64,000 bases of DNA from Ampullaceana balthica (Eukaryota > Mollusca > Gastropoda > Lymnaeidae): assembly GCA_944989445.1 (NCBI GenBank), contig CALYLW010000338.1, positions 595,525 through 659,524 of the forward strand. Reading direction: 5' to 3'. The position numbers and the translations under genes were made by a program. A model generated the notes under the pieces. It was not told the DNA's origin and searched no databases. It worked only from the letters and a program-made list of their open reading frames with translations. Shown here one piece after another: positions 24,276 through 34,773 of the stretch (its first letter is position 1; the number at the start of each line of letters is the position of its first letter).

Positions 24276-25555
24276 ACTGTTTATTCACAAGCAAGTGATG
24301 ACACATTGATAACGGCATTATTACAACGTGCGACTAACAAAGGCGATCGGCTCATCTTGTATGCTGACGGCAGCCGGCGACCACGCCTCTCTTCGCCTGG
24401 CACAGCCCCGCGCGCTGTCCCTTTCACGGACAGCGTGATTTCTAACGGATTTTCATCTTAAGGTTCCGAGCAGTTCCACCAGTATAGTAAGTTGTGTTTT
24501 CGATGTCTTTGTATGCGGGTGTGCAAAATTCTCTTGTGTCCAATCTTGAATACAAGCTAACAGTTTGGACTTATTTTTTAAAAGCACCAACCATATTTGG
24601 AGGTTATTTTCTGTCGACAGTATGGAAAATCAAGGAATGTCTGTGACCGTGCCGTATAAGGTTTGTGGTGTGTCGCATGATTCAGGTCTATTTTAAGTAA
24701 CACGCTGTGTTGATGTTTACGATCGGCTATCTTTTCATCTGGTGTTATATAAAAGCTTCTCTTGTATGAGATTTCTCTACTTCACTTGCGGGACGCTGGC
24801 TGGGACAGTCAATTGATTACATCTTTAATAATACGGTTGGGGGAGGGGGCAGATCAGATCTACTTTTATTTATTTATTTATAATAATAATTATTAGTATA
24901 TTATATATTGTTCGCAATTTTATAAGCATTCTGTGTTTAAAAGTTGACAATATTTCCGTGTGTCGATTTCTATTTTAATATTAAGCATTAGACAATGAAA
25001 GGAAAATAAAATATAAAATTTAGCTTATAAACACGTTCTATCCAAGGAGCCAGTAACAGTAAAGGTGTAAAGTGGAAAGAATAATTTACAGTTGATTAAA
25101 ATGCGCTGATCAAGATAGTGTGTAGAAAAACATCTACAGTGTAGTAAAATAAAAATTTAAGCGTTGTCTACATTCAATTCAAATCCTTAGGCTGCAATGA
25201 GCGCACGCCTCCTGTCAGACCTTCCCTGGATTTACCCAACTCCATCTTGATATTTCCCCTTTCATCCTGTCACTTTAATGTCTTCACTATTTTTCTTTTC
25301 TATTTTGTGCACGCCCTACCTCTATCCCAGTCCTCTATCCCAGTCCTCTATTTTAGGGGAATACATGTATTTCCTGTTCTCAACCCCCAACGCACGCCCC
25401 TACTTTCCACTTAGACATTTTATTTTTTCGCATACCATTTCCACGTTGTTTAAACTAATCGATTAAAAATAATGTGTGGGTAGTTGTAAATAATTATACA
25501 AACATGCTTCTAGGATAACTCGCAATCTACTACTCTGCTACTGTGATACCCCCCC
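24276..25555. other. Intron spacer
   Basis: AT-rich sequence without supported features. Confidence 0.4.
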
Positions 25556-25740
25556 CCACCCCCGGGGGTGGCCTAAAGGAATTGAAGGCCCTAAATGTAA
25601 TTGAAGGCCCTAAATGTAATTGCAAACTAAAAATAATAAATATGGAAAGATTCTTCTGCGAGGCTCCCACTAATGATGAGACTAATTGTAGGCCCTGGGC
25701 GGCTGCCTAGTTTGCCTTAGGCCGGCCCTGCCCCCCCCCA
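25556..25740. mobile_element. Transposon end fragment (hAT-like, uncertain)
   Basis: Contains a doubled attgaaggccctaaatgtaa phrase and ends gccttaggccggccctg, whose complement CAGGGCCGGCC resembles a common hAT-like terminus. No opposite end is visible. It runs directly into the 23-bp array. Confidence 0.45.
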
Positions 25741-26093
25741 ACAGTACTACTGTGATAACCCCCACGCTACTACTGGGATAACCCCCACGCTACTACTGTG
25801 ATAACCCCCACGCTACTACTGTGATAACCCCCACGCTACTACCGCGATAACCCTCACACTACTACTGTAATAACCCACACACTACTTCTGTGATAACCCC
25901 CACACTACTAATGTGATAACCCCCACACTATTACTGTGATAACCCCCCCCCACGCTACTACTGTGATAACCCCCACACTACTACTGTGATAACCCCCACG
26001 CTACTACTGTGATAACCCCCACGCTACTACTGTGATAACCCCCACACTACTACTGTGATAACCCCCACACTACTACTGTGATACCCCCCCCCC
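25741..26093. repeat. 23-bp minisatellite, about 15 copies
   Basis: The unit contains ctactactgtgataaccccc followed by acg or aca. Confidence 0.95.
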
Positions 26094-26502
26094 ACACATT
26101 ACCCCATATACTACTTTTATAATTGACAACCCTGGGGCACGTAAACGTTAATATAGAATTCTTTCTTTCCGAATTTCAATTTTTGTATCTAACTTAAATA
26201 TTTTCATTGGGATCTGTGTGCCCCCATCTTTCTCATGAAGCTACTAGCTATCCCCCCCCCCAACCAACACGACTGTAATAACGTCAATGACGCATTGCTC
26301 GTGAGTCATGTACAGATTAAGGCAGCTCGCTTTACTGCCCCTCGCTTCAGAGTAACGTAATGCTTCCCAGAGCTGTCCTTGCAGAGTGGCTCTGCTGGTC
26401 TCATATGACACATTTGTCCTATATCATGAATGACCCACCTAAACTCAGTCATGGAGCTTGACCTGTGTATGACATAATGGAGCTCATTTCTTGTTAGATC
26501 GT

Positions 26503-26981
26503 TTCTTGTATCACTGACACAGTGTAGGCAACTTCTTGTATCACTGACACAGTGTAGCCCCCTTCTTGTATCACTGACACAGTGTAGGCAACTTCTTGTA
26601 TCACTGACACAGTGTAGCCCCCTTCTTGTATCACTGACACAGTGTAGGCAACTTCTTGTATCACTGACACAGTGTAGCCCCCTTCTTGTATCACTGACAC
26701 AGTGTAGGCAATTTCTTGTATCACTGACACAGTGTAGGCAACTTCTTGTATCACTGACACAGTGTAGGCAACTTCTTGTATCACTGACACAGTGTAGGCA
26801 ACTTCTTGTATCACTGACACAGTGTAGGCAACTTCTTGTATCACTGACACAGTGTAGGCAACTTCTTGTATCACTGACACAGTGTAGGCAACTTCTTGTA
26901 TCACTGACACAGTGTAGGCAACTTCTTGTATCACTGACACAGTGTAGGCAACTTCTTGTATCACTGACACAGTATAGCCCA
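26503..26981. repeat. 30-bp minisatellite, 16 copies
   Basis: The unit has ttcttgtatcactgacacag followed by tgtaggcaac. In the left part units alternate between tgtaggcaac and tgtagccccc; the right part is uniform. Each unit holds the short hairpin CACTG-ACA-CAGTG. The 30-bp period leaves a 169-codon minus-strand frame made of decapeptides, which I do not consider a gene. Confidence 0.97.
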
Positions 26982-27859
26982 CATTTGCTCTAGTAGCCCC
27001 CATTTAAAATCAAATGATTTAAATCGCCATTCTTCTGTGAAAAGGTGAGTGACGAATCAATCAACAAGACTTCTGACATATCGATTGCTGCTTGTACACA
27101 CCTGTGTACATGGCTACCACGTTTTATTCTTTTAAATGTGCGTAACTGACTTCTAGTAGTTGGCATGTTACCGGTGGTTTCACTTACATGTCTATTTAGA
27201 AAGTAACGGTTACCACACGTATTTGAATTAAAAATTTTCGGATTAGATTGAAGAAGTACAACACTATACATGCCTGTGTAAGGATCAGGGACGTGAGACA
27301 AAAGATTAGTGAATGTTAGACGAAGGTTAGAGACCATTGGATAAAGGCTTGGGTTCGTTTGACAAGGACTAGTGCCATAGAACAAAGGATTGTGACCATT
27401 GGCAGACTATGGACCATTGGACAAACGTTGGGGGGTCATTGGATAAGTCTAGTGACCACTTTCCTGGAACTAGATAGGGACCATTGGTCAAAGGTATACT
27501 GAACAAGGAACGAGGATTGTGGGCCGATTTGACAATTTGTTGTAATATCCACATATTTATGTTTATGACAGTTACTATAAAAGAATTAAGGTTTCCTTAA
27601 GGTTTTCAATGTAAGAAGTATTTATTTAAACCCTTGACAAAAGATTCTGAATTTATTGCTCGTCAGAATTAAACGTCTCTGCCTGATACTAAAAATCCTC
27701 GGGATGTTACTTTGGAAAATACTGTTACTCGTTTTGAAGGAAAGTGGGGGTGGGTGGGGTTTGGTTGCGGTCCACCTGGGTTACATTTTGTGTTTGCATG
27801 TAAATGTCCTTAGTGATGTGCTGTTTTTGTTTCCAAGCGGAAGGGCAGCCAAAGTCCTG
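26982..27859. other. Intron spacer with degenerate repeats
   Basis: Between about 27290 and 27510 a gaccattgg(a/t)caaagg phrase recurs irregularly. No supported gene. Confidence 0.45.
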
Positions 27860-28408
27860 GCACTGACCCTAGCAATGCCCCTGATCCTAGCAATGCCCCT
27901 GACCCCAGCAATGCCCCTGATCCTAGCAACGCACCTGACCCCAGGAACGCCCCTGATCCTAGCAATGCCCCTGATCCCAGCAACGCCCCTGATCCTAGCA
28001 ATGCCCCTGACCACAGCAACGCCCCTGATCCTAGCAATACCCCTGACCCCAGCAACGCCCCTGATCCTAGCAACGCACCTGACCCCAGCAACGCCACTGA
28101 TCCTTGCAACGCCCCTTACCCCAGCAACGCCCCTTACCCCAGAAACGCCCCTGACCCCAGCAACGCCCCTGACCCCAGCAACGCCACTTACCCCAGCAAC
28201 GCCCCTTACCCCAGCAACGCCACTGATCCTTGCAACGCCCCTTACCCCAGCAACGTCCCTTACCCCAGCAACGCCCCTTACCCCAGCAACGCCCCTGACC
28301 CCAGCAACGCCCCTGACCCTACCAATGGCCCTGACCCCAGCAACGCCCCTGATACTCGCAACGCCCCAGATACTTGCAACGCCCCAGATCCTTGCAACGC
28401 CCCAGACC
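27860..28408. repeat. 18-bp minisatellite, about 30 copies
   Basis: The unit cccctgatcctagcaacg has ctgaccccagcaacg and cttaccccagcaacg variants. The 18-bp period leaves long frames on both strands (for example TPATPLILA repeats), which are by-products. The array runs directly into a LINE 3' fragment at 28409. Confidence 0.95.
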
Positions 28409-28606
28409 ATCACAGTTTGAGCTGTACGCATACAAATTCTTCATCCTCCCGTCTGTCATGAGGGCGTGGAACGGGTAACCCGAACGAATCAGGAAACTAA
28501 CACACATTCAACAATCTAAACTCCAAAGAATAGACACAAACAATGACAATGGATAAGCGTAGGACGCAATAAACTTCTGTACAGGAGGAGCGTCTGTAAT
28601 ATATAA
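28409..28606 (+). pseudogene. LINE 3' end: ORF2 C terminus plus 3' tail
   Basis: Translation from about 28421 gives LYAYKFFILPSVMRAWNG, then a stop, then PERI. This resembles the F-x-P-x-x-x-R-x-WN-x-LP-x-x-I segment near the C terminus of several LINE ORF2 proteins. The 3' tail at 28562-28598 (ggacgcaata...cttctgta...ggagcgtctgta) matches the 3' tail of the SINE at 52280 and a fragment at 60562. The 5' part is lost at the array border. Confidence 0.65.
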
Positions 28607-28630
28607 TCTATATCTATAAAAATCAAAGTA

Positions 28631-28662
<32 letters not shown>

Positions 28663-30212
28663 CATGTCCTTTATAGCTGACTAAACCATTCATCCGATCG
28701 TCATGAAATTTTTGTAGACTGTTAAGTACCTACCTGGGATGGTAACTGGCAAATTTGTTTTCTAAATTTAACACTCATGGGGCACCGGGGGCCCATAATG
28801 TCATTTTGTGCTTATATGAGCTATATAAAATTTAGTTTAAGCGCTAGCTACTGTGTAAATTGATGGATCTTAACCAAACTTTGTATATGACAACTTGATA
28901 GGCAATACTAAAATACTATAGGGAACTGAACTGCAAATAGTCATTCCTTTGGGGCTGGGGGTCCAAAAATTCACATTTCTTTAACGTTTAAAATTTTATT
29001 CACCATTCAGTCATTAACAATCTTGACAAATAATGACACATGTATCCATTATTATACAAATTGAAATGAACAGGGGTTTTGAACTTTATATCTTGCACTG
29101 AATGGGCCCCGGGGCCCTTAATGTCTTTTTTGCTTATATAAGATATATAAAAATTAGTTTATGCGTTAGCTACTGAGTAAATGAATAGATCTTAACAAAA
29201 ATTTGTATTAAAAAACTTGGTAGCCCATATTAAAATACTATAGGGCACTTGACTCCTTATGGCCACTCCTTCGCGGCTGGGGGCCCAAAATACCTTTTTA
29301 CTTAAACGTTTAAGATTGTATTCCCAAATTCAATTATTAAAAAACTTGACAAATAATGGTAAATGTATCCATTATCATCCATATTGAAATGAACAGGTGT
29401 TTTGAACTTTATATCTTGCCCTGAATGGGCCCTGGGGCCCTTAATGTCGTTTTTTGCTAATATGTGATATATAAAAATTAGTTTCTGCATTAGGTACTTG
29501 GTAAATGAATAGATCTTCAACAAAATTTGCACACAAAAACTTGGTAGCCAATATTAATATACTAATGGGCACTAAACTTCTAATGTCAATATCTTCCGGG
29601 CCGGGGGCCCCAAATTTCTTTTTTTCGTATATGTTTAAGATATGTTTCCTATTTACTTTTTTAAAGATCTTGAGAAATATATTAACAATAAAACTGAATT
29701 AAAATGAACAGGTTTTTGAAATTGACCTCTTGCACCGAATGGGCCGGGGGCCCTTAATGTCATTTCCCCCCTATATTGGCTAAATAAAAAGTAGTTTAAG
29801 CGTTAAATAATGAGAAATAACTGGATTTTGACCAAACTTAGTATATAAAAACTTAATTGCCTATATTAATATAGTAATATACGGTAGTGAACTCTTAATG
29901 TCTTTTTACTGAACTTTAATAATTTTATTCCCTATTCAATTTTACACGATATTTATGAATATAGCTTGAGTACAATGGCAATAAAAAAACTATATAATCA
30001 CTCATTTTGGGGCCGGGGCCCTTAATATCGTTTCTTCTTTTGTACGCTATTTAATTATTAATTTATTTATCCGTTTGCTATGAAACTTGGAAGTTTTTTT
30101 CACACTTCCGCGAAGGTTTCTGGCATTATTGTTTTTAAACATATAACTCATTGGTTTCTTTAAATTTATTCATTTTTACTGAGATCGTTGCAACTCACGA
30201 CGGGTCTGCTAG
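28607..30212 (+). mobile_element. Non-autonomous Helitron
   Basis: The element starts TCTATATCTATAAAAATC and ends cgggtctgCTAG. Base A precedes it and T follows it, as expected for Helitron insertion between A and T without target duplication. There is a short hairpin, TCGT/ACGA, just before the end. The start is followed by (GT)n and the accattcatccgatcgtc phrase. The interior contains about four diverged copies of a unit of about 320 bp, each with a gggccc-rich block (near 28777, 29104, 29427, 29740, with a remnant at 30008). No Rep/helicase frame is present. Confidence 0.8.
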
Positions 30213-30264
30213 TGAAATATAAAAACGCTGTTTAATTTAACTCCGATCACCCTCGCCTAATCTA

Positions 30265-30864
30265 ACACATATGACACATTGAGTAGAGCCTGGTTGATGT
30301 AACACATATGACACATTGAGTAGAGCCTGGTTGATGTAACACATATGACACATTGAGTAGAGCCTGGTTGATGTAACACACATGACACATTGAGTAGATG
30401 GTTGATGTTATAACACACATGACACATTGAGTAGATGGTTGATGTTATAACACACATGACACATTGAGTAGATGGTTGATGTTATAACACACATGACACA
30501 TTGAGTAGATGGTTGATGTTATAACACACATGACACATTGAGTAGATGGTTGATGTTATAACACACATGACACATTGAGTAGATGGTTGATGTTATAACA
30601 CACATGACACATTGAGTAGAGCCTGATTGGTGTTATAACACACATGACACATTGAGTAGAGCCTGATTGGTGTTATAACACACATGACACATTGAGTAGA
30701 GCCTGGTTGCTGTTATAACACACATGACACATTGAGTACAGCCTGGTTGATGTAAGACATGACACATTGAGTAGAGCCTGGTTGCTGTTATAACACACAT
30801 GACACATTGAGTAGATGGTTGCTGTTATAACACACATGACACATTGAGTAGAGCCTGATTGTTA
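30265..30864. repeat. 37-bp minisatellite family, about 16 copies
   Basis: The unit has acatgacacattgagtagat, then ggttgatgttataacac. Variants have gcctggttgatg or gcctgattggtg. The last unit ends about 10 bases before the splice acceptor at 30874, so the 3' end of this intron is essentially made of the array. Confidence 0.95.
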
Positions 30865-30874
30865 TTTTCGACAG

Positions 30875-31028
30875 GTTTAAGTCCCACCAGAAGCCCCGGA
30901 CTCTGGGCCCCGCTGCCAGGAGTATCTCCGAGGACAGCGTGTTTTCTCCTGAGGTCAGAGAAGCCCCCATTCGACCTTTCCCAACGACGGCCCTGTCGGT
31001 GGAGAGCATTCCTACTTCGGCTTTCCAG
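30875..31028 (+). CDS. CRACD-family protein, exon 2 of those visible
   Basis: The acceptor is ttttcgacag and the donor is CAG/GTAAGA. The exon completes the Gly codon split at 11765 and ends on a codon boundary. Residues 56-106 contain LGPAARSISEDSVFSPE (65-81), corresponding to the LGSRALSHDSIFIPE block that follows the polybasic segment in vertebrate CRACD/CRACDL. The rest is Pro/Thr-rich and ends SVESIPTSAFQ, which aligns by position with the vertebrate S-Q-E-N-V region. Conserved spacing after the previous exon supports the join across a 19-kb intron. Confidence 0.85.
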
Positions 31029-31493
31029 GTAAGACATCTTTCAGTTGTATCGTCAGTAGTCTGTTTAATGGTGCTATTTTACGTCTTCCATTTTCTATTA
31101 TATTTACAAACAGTTGTCGTTTATATTTTCCACTCCAACACACAAGCTGTTATTTATTAATTTCTTCAGTTTTCTCTGACGTAGAAATGTGTGTTGTATT
31201 TTTATATATCTTTATATGAGGTGTTAAGATTGTCAGCACATAATGAACTTCTTTGGGAAACTCAAGAAATAATAAGACTTGTGGTAATTCTGTTAATAAA
31301 AAAATTAATAAATAAGGAAATGGTGAATTATCTCTCGATCAAATCACCCTTACTAAGACATGTATTACATATTAGGACACATTCATTTGTTTGACCCGCT
31401 TGTTGGAATATTACGCGCCTATTCGGACTTCTAGATGCCTTTTGGATTATGGCAGACTTTGGTTTTCAGAACATTTAATTAAAACTTTCCTAT
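31029..31493. other. Intron sequence
   Basis: AT-rich intron DNA between the exon and the 56-bp array; nothing recognised. Confidence 0.5.
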
Positions 31494-32782
31494 CAATGTT
31501 CTTGACGCTAATGATGGAGTATGGCTCCTCTATTGAGCAATAACACGCCCATTGTTCTTGACGCTAATGATGGAGTATGGCTCCTCTATTGGGCAATAAC
31601 ACGCCCATTGTTCTTGACGCTAATGATGGAGTATGGCTCCTCTATTGGGCAATAACACGCCCATTGTTCTTGACGCTAATGATGGAGTATGGCTCCTCTA
31701 ATGGGCAATAACACGCCCATTGTTCTTGACGCTAATGATGGAGTATGGCTCCTCTATTGGGCAATAACACGCCCATTGTTCTTGACGCTAATGATGGAGT
31801 ATGGCTCCTCTATTGGGCAATAACACGCCCATTGTTCTTGACGCTAATGATGGAGTATGGCTCCTCTATTAGGCAATGACACGCCCATTTTTCTTGACGC
31901 TAATGATGGAGTATGGCTCCTCTATTAGGCAATGACACGCCCATTGTTCTTGACGCTAATGATGGAGTATGGCTCCTCTATTGGGCAATGACACGCCCGT
32001 TGTTCTTGACGCTAATGATGGAGTATGGCTCCTCTATTGGGCAATAACACGCCCATTGTTCTTGACGCTAATGGTGGAGTATGGCTCCTCTATTGGGCAA
32101 TAACACGCCCATTGTTCTTGACGCTAATGATGGAGTATGGCTCCTCTATTGGGCAATAACACGCCCATTGTTCTTGACGCTAATGATGGAGTATGGCTCC
32201 TCTATTGGGCAATAACACGCCCATTGTTCTTGACGCTAATGATGGAGTATGGCTCCTCTATTGGGCAATGACACGCCCATTGTTCTTGACGCTAATGATG
32301 GAGTATGGCTCCTCTATTGGGCAATGACACGCCCATTGTTCTTGACGCTAATGATGGAGTATGGCTCCTCTATTGGGCAATGACACGCCCATTGTTCTTG
32401 ACGCTAATGATGGAGTATGGCTCCTCTATTGGGCAATAACACGCCCATTGTTCTTGACGCTAATGATGGAGTAGGGCTCCTCTATTGGGCAATGACACGC
32501 CCATTGTTATTGGCGCTAATGACGGAGTATGGCTCCTCTATTGGGCAATGACACGCCCATTGTTCTTGACGCTAATGATGGAGTATGGCTCCTCTATTGG
32601 GCAATAACACGCCCATATTTCTTGACGCTAATGATGGAGTATGGCTCCTCTATTGGGCAATAACACGCCCATTGTTCTTGACGCTAATGATGGAGTATGG
32701 CTCCTCTATTTGGCAATAACACGCCCATTGTTCTTGACGCTAATGATGGAGTATGGCTCCTCTATTGGGCAATGACACGCCC
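31494..32782. repeat. 56-bp minisatellite, 23 copies
   Basis: The unit has gttcttgacgctaatgatgg, agtatggctcctctattggg and caataacacgccca. Copies differ mainly at caataacac versus caatgacac. It occupies most of the intron between the exons at 30875 and 32866 and ends about 83 bp before the acceptor. Confidence 0.97.
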
Positions 32783-32865
32783 AGCGACACAAAAAAAAAT
32801 TCATTAAAATATAACTCGTCATTTGACTGGCACGCCCGTCTGATTCAAAATTGTTTAATTGACAG

Positions 32866-32994
32866 AACGAGTTGCTGTCTAAACTTCAGAAGAGGAGATC
32901 ACAGTACTCGGATGACGACCATGATGACGGCCTTCCCAGAAGTCCTGTCCCTCCCGTCACCACCATTGACGTCATCATGGGTGGTCCACTAAAG
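32866..32994 (+). CDS. CRACD-family protein, exon 3
   Basis: The acceptor is taattgacag and the donor is AAG/GTAACT; both borders fall between codons. Residues 107-149 start NELLSKLQKRRSQ and then have SDDDHDDGLPRSP (121-133), the clearest match to the vertebrate S-E-DDGLPRSP block. The end, VTTIDVIMGGPLK, parallels the TTIKVSVV stretch that follows it in the vertebrate proteins. This exon is the strongest single link to the family. Confidence 0.88.
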
Positions 32995-33051
32995 GTAACT
33001 TCCGTTCTTACCATGTCTTGGTCAGTCTTCTCCCTTGGAACTAACAATTTC

Positions 33052-34371
33052 AAAGCTAGTGACACAAGTTAAATGTTCATTGAGACCCAGTGACACAAGT
33101 TAAATGTTCATTGAGACCCAGTGACACAAGTTAAATGTTCATTGAGACCCAGTGACACAAGTTAAATGTTCAATGAGACCCAGTGACGCAAGTTAAATGT
33201 TCATTGAGACCCAGTGACACAAGTTAAATGTTTAATGAGACCCAGTGACAAAAGTTAAATGTTCATTGACACCCAGTGACACAAGTTAAATCTTTAATGA
33301 GACCCAGTGACACAAGTTAAATGTTTAATGAGACCCAGTGACACAAGTTAAATGTTCATTGAGACACAGTGACACAAGTTAAATGTTCAATGAGACCCAG
33401 TGACACAAGTTAAATGTTCAATGAGATCCAATGACACAGGTTAAATGTTTAATGAGACCCAGTGACACAAGTTAAATGTTCATTGAGACCCAGTGACACA
33501 AGTTAAATCTTTAATGAGACCCCAGTGACACAAGTTAAATATTTAATGAGACCCAGTGACACAAGTTAAATCTTTAATGAGTCCCAGTGACACAAGTTAA
33601 ATGTTCATTGAGACCCAGTGACACAAGTTAATTCTTTAATGAGACCCAGTGACACAAGTTAAATATTTAATGAGACCCAGTGACACAAGTTAAATCTTTA
33701 ATGAGTCCCAGTGACACAAGTTAAATGTTCATTGAGACCCAGTGACACAAGTTAATTCTTTAATGAGACCCAGTGACACAAGTTAAATCTTTAATGAGGC
33801 CCAGTGACACAAGTTAAATGTTCATTGAGACCCAGTGACACAAGTTAAATGTTTAATGAGACCCAGTGACACAAGTTAAATCTTTAATGAGACCCAGTGA
33901 CACAAGTTAAATCTTTAATGAGACCCAGTGACACAAGTTAAATCTTTAATGAGGCCCAGTGACACAAGTTAAATGTTCATTGAGACCCAGTGACACAAGT
34001 TAAATGTTTAATGAGACCCAGTGACACGAGTTAAATCTTTAATGAGACCCAGTGACACAAGTTAAATCTTTAATGAGACCCAGTGACACAAGTTAAATCT
34101 TTAATGAGACCCAGTGACACAAGTTAAATGTTCATTGAGACCCAGTGACACAAGTTAAATCTTTAATGAGACCCAGTGACACAAGTTAAATCTTTAATGA
34201 GACCCAGTGACACAATTTAAATGTTCAATGAGACCCAGTGACACAAGTTAAATGTTCATTGAGACCCAGTGACACAAGTTAAATCTTTAATGAGACCCAG
34301 TGACACAAGTTAAATGTTCATTGAGACCCAGTGACACAAGTTAAATGTTCATTGAGACCCAGTGACACAAG
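33052..34371. repeat. 31-bp minisatellite, left part (about 42 copies)
   Basis: The unit has agtgacacaagttaaatg followed by ttcattgagaccc. The middle alternates between gttcattg, gttcaatg, gtttaatg and ctttaatg types. It begins 58 bp after the donor of the exon at 32866. The array is continuous with 34774-38216 but is interrupted by a palindrome. Confidence 0.97.
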
Positions 34372-34739
34372 TTAAAAAGGTAAATGCATAAAATAAAAAC
34401 AGGGTATTAGTAGGCCTGACAGGACGTAACACAACAGCGAACGTTTCGGCAAAGAGCCTTCTTCAACGGACAAATAGTACACAAATGAAACGAATAAAAC
34501 GAAATAATAGAAAAAAACACTTAGCTTCGGTGAAATCCAAGTAGTCCAGTAGAGATCTCTACTGGACTACTTGGATTTCACCGAAGCTAAGTGTTTTTTT
34601 CTATTATTTCGTTTTATTCGTTTCATTTGTGTACTATTTGTCCGTTGAAGAAGGCTCTTTGCCGAAACGTTCGCTGTTGTGTTACGTCCTGTCAGGCCTA
34701 CTAATACCCTGTTTTTATTTTATGCATTTACCTTTTTAA
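34372..34739. repeat. Perfect 368-bp palindrome inside the 31-bp array
   Basis: Two 184-bp arms meet at 34555/34556 (agaga/tctct) with no spacer and no mismatch that I can find over the full length. Left end ttaaaaaggtaaatgcat, right end atgcatttacctttttaa. The arms carry a motif, TTGAAGA-aggctctttgcc-GAAAC (34645-34668 on plus, mirrored at 34443-34466 on minus), like the hammerhead-type ends of Penelope-like retroelements. The palindrome cuts a repeat unit, and about 34 unique bases (34740-34773) separate its right end from the resumed array. Confidence 0.95.
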
Positions 34740-34773
34740 AAGCCTGATTGCAGTCTCACCCCCATTACTTTAT

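Noticed and set aside
26494..27003. 169-codon minus-strand frame of YTVSVIQEVA decapeptides
   Set aside because: It is exactly the 30-bp array read in a stop-free frame; no splice sites, signal peptide or unique sequence support a repeat protein.
27656..28431. 254-codon plus-strand and 216-codon minus-strand repeat frames
   Set aside because: By-products of an 18-bp unit, which keeps phase on both strands.
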